Program-made: the position numbers and the translations under genes
The notes under the pieces: generated by a model
What the model saw: only the letters and a program-made list of their open reading frames with translations
The model's database searches: none
What the model was told of the DNA's origin: nothing
In this document: piece by piece, positions 1 through 5,301 of the stretch
How positions within the stretch are numbered: the first letter of the stretch is position 1
Layout: the number at the start of each line of letters is the position of its first letter
NCBI GenBank assembly: GCA_002404215.1
Contig: DHJG01000079.1
Coordinates: 1-5,301, forward strand
Direction of reading: 5' to 3'
DNA from: Desulfosporosinus sp. UBA4726
Lineage (GTDB): Bacteria > Bacillota > Desulfitobacteriia > Desulfitobacteriales > Desulfitobacteriaceae
DNA length: 5,301 nt

Positions 1-629
1 TGGCTAGATATACTGGACCAGTCTGTCGCCTATGTCGACGTGAAGGCTTAAAGTTATTTCTCAAAGGGGAACGTTGTTATACTGGAAAGTGCGCGATTGA
101 TCGTCGCCCACATCCTCCCGGCCAACACGGTCAAGCCCGTGCGAAAAAGCCTACTGAATACGGTCTTCAGTTACGAGAAAAACAAAAAGCACGCCGTATG
201 TATGGTGTAATGGAAAAACAATTCAGACATTATTTTGATGTAGCTGTAAAACGAAAAGGTGTAGCCGGTGAGAATCTGCTCATTCTGTTGGAACGTCGAC
301 TAGACAATGTCATTTTCCACCTAGGTTTTGCTTCTTCCCGTCCAGAAGCCCGTCAACTTGTGAATCACGGTCACTTTACTATTAATGGTAAAAAAGTTGA
401 TATCGCTTCATATTCAGTACGAGTTGGAGAAGTCATTGCAGTTAAAGAGGGTAGCAAGAGCTCGCCCCGTATCAAACAACTGCTCGAAAACTTAGGTTCA
501 CGTACTGTTCCTAGTTGGTTGAGCTTGGATGCCAATACTGCTGCTGGAACTATTGTTGCACTTCCTACTCGTGAAGATATTCAACTGCCCATCCAAGAAC
601 ACCTCATCGTGGAGAAATACTCCCGTTAA
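1..629 (+). CDS. rpsD: 30S ribosomal protein S4, zinc-binding (C+) form, start codon cut by the window edge
   Basis: Primary 16S rRNA-binding protein that nucleates assembly of the small ribosomal subunit. The reading frame is open from the first base: the window opens with TG followed by codons for ARYTGPVCRLCRREGLKLFL, the standard S4 N-terminus, so only the first base of the start codon is missing. The full protein is about 209 residues, the normal length. An internal ATG at 198 is residue 67 and is not the start. Cysteines at residues 9, 12, 26 and 31 form the CxxC...C-x4-C zinc site of the C+ class of S4. The S4 RNA-binding domain runs from about residue 99 (RRLDNVIF) to about 160. rpoA follows closely, as in many Firmicutes. 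In E. coli S4 represses its own operon at translation; whether that happens here cannot be told from the window. Identification is very secure. Confidence 0.97.
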   Translation, partial: ARYTGPVCRLCRREGLKLFLKGERCYTGKCAIDRRPHPPGQHGQARAKKPTEYGLQLREKQKARRMYGVMEKQFRHYFDVAVKRKGVAGENLLILLERRLDNVIFHLGFASSRPEARQLVNHGHFTINGKKVDIASYSVRVGEVIAVKEGSKSSPRIKQLLENLGSRTVPSWLSLDANTAAGTIVALPTREDIQLPIQEHLIVEKYSR

Positions 630-679
630 TGTTGACGTTCTACCTATTTTGGTCGGATGGTTTGTATATCAAGTTCCCG

Positions 680-691
680 AGAAAGAAGGTG
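680..691 (+). promoter_or_regulatory. Shine-Dalgarno site that places the rpoA start at ACG 699
   Basis: AGAAAGAAGGTG matches 11 of 12 bases of the extended anti-16S sequence AGAAAGGAGGTG. It lies inside the open frame that begins at ATG 657, so it would be useless for that start. The GAAGG core (685-689) ends 9 bases before ACG 699, the same spacing as between GGAGG and the TTG start of rplQ. This argues that translation begins near 699. Confidence 0.7.
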
Positions 692-698
692 CATTCCG

Positions 699-1646
699 AC
701 GTTAGAAATCGAGAAGCCCAGAATAGAGTGTATCGAGCGTTCTGAAGATAACTCTTATGCAAAATTCGTCGTTGAGCCTCTAGAACGTGGATATGGGATT
801 ACCTTGGGGAATTCTCTAAGGCGCATTCTATTATCCTCGCTTCCAGGATCAGCGGTGACATCGGTTAAAATCGAAGGGGTACTCCATGAGTTCTCAACGA
901 TTCCAGGTGTATTAGAAGACGTGACGGACATTATTCTCAACATAAAGTCCCTTGCTCTGAAAGGCTATACGGATGAACCTCGGGTTATTCGCTTAGAGTC
1001 TCAGGGCGGAGGAGTTGTCAGGGCAGCTGATATCATCACTGACCCGGACATTGAGATTTTGAATCCGGACCTGAAGATAGCGACATTAGATAATGATGGC
1101 CGACTATTTATGGAAATGACTGTAAGACGTGGCAAAGGCTATATTTCTGCGGACAAAAATAAGATGCCAGATGATGTCATCGGAGTTATCCCTATTGACT
1201 CCATTTATGCCCCCATTTATAAGGTCAACTACGCGGTAGAGGCTACCCGAGTCGGTCAAATCACGGACTATGACAAGTTAACCCTTGAAGCATGGTCTAA
1301 TGGCAGTATCTCACCAGAGGAAGCTACCAGTGCGGCGGCCAAAATCCTGAGTGATCATCTGCGCCTTTTCATGGGACTCACCGATAAACTCAATAGTGTT
1401 GAGGTTTTGGTGGAAAAAGAAGAGGATGCCAAAGATAAAATCCTCGAAATGACGATTGAGGAGCTTGATCTGTCGGTACGTTCGTATAATTGCCTAAAAC
1501 GGGCAGGGATTAACTCGGTTGAAGAGTTAACCCAAAAAACGGAAGAAGACATGATTAAAGTGCGTAACCTTGGTCGTAAGTCTTTGGAAGAAGTGGAATT
1601 TAAACTTAGAGATCTAGGGTTATTGTTCCGCCCAGCTGAGGATTAA
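699..1646 (+). CDS. rpoA: DNA-directed RNA polymerase subunit alpha, apparent ACG start
   Basis: The alpha subunit dimerises to scaffold assembly of the polymerase core and contacts promoter UP elements and activators. From 699 the product has 315 residues, matching the roughly 314 of Bacillus. The N-terminal dimerisation domain contains the GYGITLGNSLRRILLSSLPG motif (about residues 32-51). The C-terminal domain (about 245-315) carries LSVRSYNCLKRAG, whose Arg (about residue 261) aligns with E. coli R265 that contacts UP-element DNA, and the NLGRKSL helix-hairpin-helix motif. The start is unusual. Family members begin (M)LEIEKP, and here that Met position is ACG. The only in-frame canonical start is ATG 657, which lacks a Shine-Dalgarno site and would add 14 unconserved residues encoded partly by the real Shine-Dalgarno sequence. 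An in-frame TGA at 633-635 rules out anything further upstream. Conventional annotation would probably give 657-1646 (329 residues). Function is certain; the start is inferred. Confidence 0.95.
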   Translation, partial: TLEIEKPRIECIERSEDNSYAKFVVEPLERGYGITLGNSLRRILLSSLPGSAVTSVKIEGVLHEFSTIPGVLEDVTDIILNIKSLALKGYTDEPRVIRLESQGGGVVRAADIITDPDIEILNPDLKIATLDNDGRLFMEMTVRRGKGYISADKNKMPDDVIGVIPIDSIYAPIYKVNYAVEATRVGQITDYDKLTLEAWSNGSISPEEATSAAAKILSDHLRLFMGLTDKLNSVEVLVEKEEDAKDKILEMTIEELDLSVRSYNCLKRAGINSVEELTQKTEEDMIKVRNLGRKSLEEVEFKLRDLGLLFRPAED

Positions 1647-1672
1647 TTCGGTGCAAAAGGAGGGGAATGTAA

Positions 1673-2011
1673 TTGGCTTACCGCAAGTTGGGTAAAAACA
1701 CGGGTCATCGCGGGGCAATGTTGCGTAACATTGTCACTTCCCTGTTAAGACATGAGCGGATTCAAACGACAGAAGCACGTGCCAAGGAACTTAATGCTAT
1801 TGCTGAAAAGATGATTTCACTCGGCAAGCAAGGCGATTTGGCTGCACGTCGTTCAACGATGGCTTATCTTATGGACGAAGATGTTGTTACAAAATTGTTT
1901 GATACTATTGCGCCGAAATATGCTGACCGTCAGGGAGGCTATACTCGTATCATGAAACTCGGCTTACGCCGGGGAGACGCTGCGACAATGGTAATCATCG
2001 AACTCGTATAA
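1673..2011 (+). CDS. rplQ: 50S ribosomal protein L17
   Basis: Structural protein of the large ribosomal subunit near the exit tunnel. The product is 112 residues, a usual bacterial length. It begins MAYRKLGKNTGHRGAMLRN, the diagnostic L17 N-terminus, and continues with the conserved LLRHERIQTTEARAKEL segment; the C-terminus ends MVIIELV. The start is TTG, supported by a strong Shine-Dalgarno site AAGGAGGGG (1657-1665) whose GGAGG core ends 9 bases upstream. Only 26 bases separate it from the rpoA stop, so the two are co-transcribed. It is the last gene of the ribosomal superoperon, with a terminator hairpin starting 12 bases after the stop. Confidence 0.97.
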   Translation: MAYRKLGKNTGHRGAMLRNIVTSLLRHERIQTTEARAKELNAIAEKMISLGKQGDLAARRSTMAYLMDEDVVTKLFDTIAPKYADRQGGYTRIMKLGLRRGDAATMVIIELV

Positions 2012-2022
2012 TGCGAGTTGTT

Positions 2023-2063
2023 AAAGGCCGGGTTGCTTACGTTGTTAAGCATGCCCGGCCTTT
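2023..2063 (+). terminator. Intrinsic terminator-like hairpin after rplQ
   Basis: AAAGGCCGGG (2023-2032) pairs perfectly over 10 bp with CCCGGCCTTT (2054-2063). Inside it, GCTTA (2035-2039) pairs with TAAGC (2046-2050) around a 6-base loop. The downstream run is weak: after the final TTT comes GCTATAT, so there is no long U-tract. Position directly after the last ribosomal gene supports termination, though it may leak into the ECF genes. Confidence 0.8.
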
Positions 2064-2077
2064 GCTATATCAAGAAG

Positions 2078-2158
2078 AAAGAATAAGTCCTGGGTGGCAT
2101 AAGTGCTACTAAAGACTTCTGCCATCGCCTGCGGCTTGGCCCAAGCTAGGTTTTCTTT
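2078..2158 (+). promoter_or_regulatory. Potential structured leader RNA before the ECF genes
   Basis: The spacer before the ECF ATPase gene can fold extensively. AAAGAA (2078-2083) can pair with TTCTTT (2153-2158), and CCTG (2089-2092) with TAGG (2147-2150). These enclose a long hairpin: GGTGGCA (2093-2099) with TGCCATC (2120-2126), one T-C mismatch, then AAGT (2101-2104) with ACTT (2115-2118), and a 10-base loop. A second hairpin, GCTTG/CAAGC, sits at 2134-2146. I cannot match this to a known riboswitch class. The pairing was read by eye and no covariation is available, so its role is inferred. Confidence 0.4.
2128..2158 (+). terminator. Possible attenuator hairpin with U-rich tail
   Basis: CCT (2128-2130) can pair with AGG (2148-2150), then across an internal loop GCTTG (2134-2138) pairs with CAAGC (2142-2146) around a 3-base loop. 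TTTTCTTT (2151-2158) follows immediately. This looks like a modest intrinsic terminator ahead of the ECF coding region. It shares bases 2148-2150 and the U-run with the closed leader fold, so the two are mutually exclusive. The stem is short, so confidence is limited. Confidence 0.35.
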
Positions 2159-2182
2159 ATTAAACCAGGGAGTGATCTCGTG

Positions 2183-3631
2183 ATGCAAAGAAAAGTGCTT
2201 AACGTGAAGAACGTACATTATGGCAAAATATTAAATGGAGTCCACTTTGATTGGCAACAGGGAGAGATCATTGCCCTTATGGGAATCAACGGTTCTGGAA
2301 AATCTACCTTGGCACGTCTCTTGGCAGGGCTTATCGAACCTATAAACGGAGATATTTCCCTTGCAGTTGACGGCATTACCTGTGAGTGGAATACAGTTAA
2401 GCGGTGGCAGGAGATTGGGCTTGTCGGGCAACATCCCAGGCGACAAACAATCGGGGCAACCGTTGCTGAGGAATTAGGATTCGGGCTGTTGAACCTCGGG
2501 TATGACATACATTGGGTGCGTAACAGAGTTAGGGAGTTGGCAGCTAACATAGGCTTGGAGGGTAAAGAAGATCAGTCCCCCTCAACGCTTTCAGGTGGAG
2601 AAAGGCAAAGGCTAGTTACTGCTGCAATTTTAGCTCTTAAGCCATCGTTTTTGATTTTGGATGAGGCCTTAACTATGCTTGATGCGCGCGCTCAAGCGAA
2701 CGTCCTGGAACTCTTATTTCAAGCCCGTGCTGAAACAGGGCTGCTTTGGATTACCCATGATATGGAACTAGCTTCGCGGGCAGATCGCTTATTGATAATT
2801 GTAAATGGGAAGATGCTTGATATGGGTAAACCACAAGAGGCTTTTGCTGACAGTGAGACGCGTTTGCTCTTGGGTATTCAGGAAGTCTCAACTAATCAGA
2901 TGCCACTATCAAAGAAGTATATTGACCCAACTCCGCAGAACGAACATGTTTTAGAATGGAGACAGGCCAACTACGAATCGCGTTTATGGCTTAATAACTT
3001 CGTAAGACCAGGTGAGTTTATTGGAATTCTTGGTCCTTCTGGTTCTGGAAAAACAACCCTTTTAGAAAGTATCGTTGGACTCATTCTGCCAACAGAGGGA
3101 CAACTTCTGGTGTGCGGAGATCAAATAACGAAAGCAAGATTGAAGACAATGCGTCGAAAAACTCGTTTAGTCCCTCAAGAGGCGGGAGAGTACTTGATTG
3201 GTCGCAGTGTCTATCACGAGATATATTATGGAGACCCTAGACGAGAACTGAAGCTTAATAAGCAAGAGAAGCTATTGATATTAGAAGAGTTTGGTATTCC
3301 TCTAAATTATGCTGATGTCGCTCCAGAGCATCTTAGTGGTGGAGAACGACAAAAGGTTGCCCTGACCGCTGCCTTGAGAACACGCCCAGAGCTTTTATTG
3401 CTTGATGAGCCTTTACTTGGGCTGGATGCGACGAGTCGGGCGGGCATTCAGAAACTGATTTCCACATGGGAGGATATGACCATCCTGTATGTAACTCACG
3501 ACCTAAGTGAAGTTCTACCGTATGCCGACCGTCTGTGGTTAGTCGAGAAGGGGAAAGTAGTCTTGGATTGCTCTATACAGTGTTGGGAAGAGCATCGGCT
3601 GCAATTTCGGGCAGCAGGTGTCCGTTGTTAG
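2183..3631 (+). CDS. ECF transporter ATPase, EcfA1-EcfA2 fusion with two nucleotide-binding domains
   Basis: Energizing ATPase of an energy-coupling-factor vitamin/metal importer; it hydrolyses ATP on the cytoplasmic face and drives EcfT. From ATG 2183 it has 482 residues, about twice a usual EcfA, and both ABC domains look intact. Domain 1: Walker A GINGSGKST (34-42), Q-loop Q83, signature LSGGE (136-140), Walker B with DE (160-161), D-loop MLD, switch His 192. Domain 2: Walker A GPSGSGKTT (284-292), Q332, LSGGE (384-388), DE (408-409), D-loop GLD, His 439. Domain 1 reads DEALTMLD, as in EcfA1-type subunits, while domain 2 reads DEPLLGLD, as in EcfA2 types, so the order matches the usual ecfA1-ecfA2 gene order. 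The linker is roughly residues 230-260. GGGAG (2168-2172) serves as ribosome site; GTG 2180 immediately before the ATG is an equally possible start. ecfT follows at 71 bases. Substrate cannot be inferred. Confidence 0.92.
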   Translation: MQRKVLNVKNVHYGKILNGVHFDWQQGEIIALMGINGSGKSTLARLLAGLIEPINGDISLAVDGITCEWNTVKRWQEIGLVGQHPRRQTIGATVAEELGFGLLNLGYDIHWVRNRVRELAANIGLEGKEDQSPSTLSGGERQRLVTAAILALKPSFLILDEALTMLDARAQANVLELLFQARAETGLLWITHDMELASRADRLLIIVNGKMLDMGKPQEAFADSETRLLLGIQEVSTNQMPLSKKYIDPTPQNEHVLEWRQANYESRLWLNNFVRPGEFIGILGPSGSGKTTLLESIVGLILPTEGQLLVCGDQITKARLKTMRRKTRLVPQEAGEYLIGRSVYHEIYYGDPRRELKLNKQEKLLILEEFGIPLNYADVAPEHLSGGERQKVALTAALRTRPELLLLDEPLLGLDATSRAGIQKLISTWEDMTILYVTHDLSEVLPYADRLWLVEKGKVVLDCSIQCWEEHRLQFRAAGVRC

Positions 3632-3685
3632 GTCGGACAGAAAATATTCAAGGCATACTGACTGGTATTTTCTTGAATGTGCCTT

Positions 3686-3693
3686 AAGGAGGG
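3686..3693 (+). promoter_or_regulatory. Strong Shine-Dalgarno site that places the ecfT start at ATT 3703
   Basis: AAGGAGGG is a near-perfect ribosome-binding site. Its GGAGG core (3688-3692) ends 10 bases before ATT 3703 but 46 bases before GTG 3739, the first canonical start in the frame. An in-frame TAA at 3700-3702 immediately precedes the ATT. No ATG, GTG or TTG lies in frame between the site and 3739. Confidence 0.75.
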
Positions 3694-3702
3694 AGAGCTT
3701 AA

Positions 3703-4467
3703 ATTAAAGTCTTTGAACTCTACTGGCCAGGAAATAGCGTGTTGCACCGTCTTGATCCGAGACTTAAGGTCGGAGGACTAGCCGTAGTATCCTTAATTTT
3801 GACAACAACCGGCTGGCAGGGGCTTGCTCTAAGCTCCTTGGCCTTCATAGGGCTTATGTTAATGAGTCATACTCCGCTTAAAATATATCGTTCACTCCTA
3901 GTAGTGCTTTTATGGATGGGGTTGTTTTATGGACTGGCAGCAGGGTGGGTTTGGCCCGAAACCGGAGCCATATGGCATGGTCATTGGTCACTGAACGGTC
4001 TAGAACAAGCTTTTTATATGCTTTGGCGCCTCACACTAGTCTTTGCATTGACCCGCCTTTATACAGCAGTAACAATGCCCCTTGATCAAGGGTTGGCAAT
4101 AGCCTATTTCTTCAATCCACTCATCCGTATCACGCCTAAAGCCGCTGACTTTGCCCTCTTGCTTACCTTAACTCTGCGATTTATTCCTCTAATTATGGAA
4201 GAGGCTGCTTCCATTTGGAAGGCTCGAACGTTAAAAAGCGAGTGGCCATCTACCTGGCTAAAACGATCTGGGGAGTTAATTCAGCTCATTGTTCCACTGA
4301 TTCTTTTGAGTTTGAGAAGGGCTGAAGAACTCGCGGAAAACCTAATGTCACGTGGATATGCCTCGGGAAATTATCGAACCATCATACTTCATGAATGGAA
4401 TGCCGGGGATTACGTTGGAGTGCTGATCGTAGTAGTTTGGGGATTATCACTTTATATATTAAGATAG
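3703..4467 (+). CDS. ecfT: ECF transporter transmembrane coupling protein EcfT (CbiQ family), apparent ATT start
   Basis: Membrane scaffold that links the EcfA ATPases to substrate-binding S components. From ATT 3703 it has 254 residues, close to the family's roughly 265. The N-terminus then includes YWPGNSVLHRLDPRLK, matching the family pattern YxPGxSxLHxLDPRxK; starting at GTG 3739 (242 residues) would cut off the YWPGNS part. Hydrophobic segments lie at about residues 24-35, 41-54, 65-84, 103-122, 151-165, 192-204 and 237-252. The cytoplasmic coupling helices follow the LRFIPLIMEEA motif: the first carries KART (about 173-176), where Ala-Arg-Gly or Ala-Arg-Ser is more usual, and the second carries LRRAEELAENLMSRGY with the expected SRG (216-218). 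It lies between its ATPase partner and truA, the standard Firmicute order. Family assignment is secure; the non-canonical start is inferred. Confidence 0.93.
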   Translation: MKVFELYWPGNSVLHRLDPRLKVGGLAVVSLILTTTGWQGLALSSLAFIGLMLMSHTPLKIYRSLLVVLLWMGLFYGLAAGWVWPETGAIWHGHWSLNGLEQAFYMLWRLTLVFALTRLYTAVTMPLDQGLAIAYFFNPLIRITPKAADFALLLTLTLRFIPLIMEEAASIWKARTLKSEWPSTWLKRSGELIQLIVPLILLSLRRAEELAENLMSRGYASGNYRTIILHEWNAGDYVGVLIVVVWGLSLYILR

Positions 4468-4486
4468 ATTTAAATCCTTATCTAGT

Positions 4487-4491
4487 GGAGG
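4487..4491 (+). promoter_or_regulatory. Shine-Dalgarno site fixing the truA start at ATG 4503
   Basis: GGAGG lies within GTGGAGGAT (4485-4493), 11 bases before ATG 4503. It rules against the longer open frame from ATG 4395, which would overlap the end of ecfT and add 36 unconserved residues. Confidence 0.8.
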
Positions 4492-4502
4492 ATAGAAAAT
4501 TA

Positions 4503-5282
4503 ATGCGTAACATACGGCTAACAGTGGCATATGACGGAACAAATTATCATGGGTTCCAGCGACAGCATGAAACTCATGGTCCTACGATTCAGGGAACCTT
4601 GGAAGCGGTTTGGGCGAAATTAGTCAATGAAGAGGTAACTCTAGCTACGGCAGGACGGACGGATACCGGTGTCCATGCATCGGGTCAAATTGTAAATTTT
4701 ATGACAGCGGCTAAAATTCCAGAAGACAAAATCCCCAAGGCGTTTAATAGTTTGTTACCTAGGGAAATAAGCATACTCCAAGCAGAATGTGTACCGGATG
4801 ATTTTAATGCGCGTTGGTCAGCAACTTGGAAACGCTACAATTATCAGATGGACAATCATCCGATTCCTGACGTATTTCGGCGACTCTATGCGTTACATGT
4901 GCCCATTCCGTTGAATGTGCCTCAGATGCAGGAGGCAGGGCGTTTTTTGGAGGGTCGTCACAATTTTAAGACCTTTGCAGCAGCGGGTGGAGTCAGTAAG
5001 ACCTTTGAGCGAACAATTTATCGATGTCAAGTGAAAGAAGAAGATCAATTAATTAAAGTAGCCTGTGTGGGAGATGGATTTCTATATCACATGGTGCGCA
5101 TTATTGTAGGTACACTGATGGACGTGGGTAAAGGTCGGATCACCCCCCAGGAAATTCCGGAAATTATCGCTAGTCAAGAGCGGAGTCGAGCGCGTATGAT
5201 CGCGCCAGCGCATGGCTTGTCACTTGCCCATGTGCATTATACGAATGAATGTCCTTTGGATGTCTTTCAGGACCTTCTGTAG
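4503..5282 (+). CDS. truA: tRNA pseudouridine(38-40) synthase TruA
   Basis: Isomerises uridines 38, 39 and 40 in the anticodon arm of many tRNAs to pseudouridine; cytoplasmic. The product is 259 residues, within the usual 245-270. It starts MRNIRLTVAYDGTNYHGFQRQ, the typical TruA N-terminus. The catalytic motif GRTDTGVHA spans residues 51-59 with the nucleophilic Asp at 54. The RYNY motif (111-114) supplies the conserved active-site tyrosine (Y112), and GFLYHMVR (192-199) is the conserved C-terminal active-site segment. The first AUG after the Shine-Dalgarno site gives the family-length protein. It lies 35 bases after ecfT and is probably co-transcribed with the ECF genes, an arrangement common in Firmicutes that does not imply a shared function. 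The next genes in such clusters are often rplM-rpsI, but they would lie outside the window. Confidence 0.96.
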   Translation: MRNIRLTVAYDGTNYHGFQRQHETHGPTIQGTLEAVWAKLVNEEVTLATAGRTDTGVHASGQIVNFMTAAKIPEDKIPKAFNSLLPREISILQAECVPDDFNARWSATWKRYNYQMDNHPIPDVFRRLYALHVPIPLNVPQMQEAGRFLEGRHNFKTFAAAGGVSKTFERTIYRCQVKEEDQLIKVACVGDGFLYHMVRIIVGTLMDVGKGRITPQEIPEIIASQERSRARMIAPAHGLSLAHVHYTNECPLDVFQDLL

Positions 5283-5301
5283 GAAAGAAAATATTCTTCT
5301 G

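Noticed and set aside
755..943. Minus-strand open frame inside rpoA
   Set aside because: It lies wholly antisense to conserved alpha-subunit codons, has no recognisable domain and no ribosome site I could see; a shadow of rpoA.
1355..1552. Minus-strand open frame antisense to the rpoA C-terminal region
   Set aside because: Low-complexity Ser-rich product caused by reverse-complement codons of the alpha C-terminal domain; no supporting signal.
2091..2126. Possible T-box (GGGTGGCA resembles the T-box core) in the ECF leader
   Set aside because: The match stops after GGGTGGCA and lacks the ACCGCG part. Only about 27 bases separate it from the rplQ terminator, leaving no room for a stem I specifier domain, and the downstream genes are not amino-acid genes.
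2218..2550. Two overlapping minus-strand open frames inside the ECF ATPase gene
   Set aside because: Antisense to the first ATPase domain including Walker A; no family resemblance and no independent start signal.
3655..3671. ATAC/GTAT mini-hairpin followed by T-rich bases, as a terminator between the ECF genes
   Set aside because: The stem is only 4 bp and A/T-rich, far below what an intrinsic terminator needs; the ecfT gene is expected to be co-transcribed.
4474..4493. ATCCT/AGGAT hairpin that could cover the truA ribosome site
   Set aside because: Only 5 bp with a 10-base loop, weak and likely by chance in an A/T-rich spacer.
4395..4502. N-terminal extension of TruA from ATG 4395 overlapping ecfT
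   Set aside because: The extra 36 residues are unlike TruA, mostly re-read ecfT codons, and the Shine-Dalgarno site lies just before ATG 4503, where the family N-terminus begins.

Overview
The window comes from a low-to-moderate-GC Firmicute. It holds the 3' end of the ribosomal-protein/RNA-polymerase superoperon (rpsD, rpoA, rplQ), followed by an energy-coupling-factor (ECF) transporter module and truA, all on the + strand. The order rplQ - ECF ATPases - ecfT - truA is the classic Firmicute arrangement. The sequences look most like Clostridia of the Desulfosporosinus/Desulfitobacterium type; that is an impression from protein sequence recall, not a search result.

Region 1 (1-2011) encodes ribosomal protein S4 (only the first base of its start codon is outside the window), the RNA polymerase alpha subunit and ribosomal protein L17. 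A strong hairpin at 2023-2063 closes this unit. S4 carries four cysteines of the zinc-binding form. The alpha subunit has no canonical start codon where the family and the Shine-Dalgarno site place its beginning; an ACG stands there.

Region 2 (2064-2182) is a short spacer with no gene but considerable potential RNA structure. It could form a closed multi-branched fold or a terminator-like hairpin followed by a U-rich run. It may be an attenuator or unassigned cis-regulatory RNA for the transporter genes.

Region 3 (2183-4467) encodes one protein with two complete ATPase domains (a fusion of the usually separate EcfA1 and EcfA2) and the transmembrane coupling protein EcfT. EcfT appears to start at an ATT codon behind a near-perfect Shine-Dalgarno site. 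No substrate-binding S component is present, so this is probably a shared (group II) energizing module serving vitamin-specific S components encoded elsewhere.

Region 4 (4503-5282) encodes the tRNA pseudouridine synthase TruA. The last 19 bases hold no recognisable feature. The most notable points are the fused ATPases, the two apparent non-canonical start codons (ACG in rpoA, ATT in ecfT) and the structured leader before the ECF genes. I see no mobile elements, CRISPR arrays, tRNAs or rRNAs.
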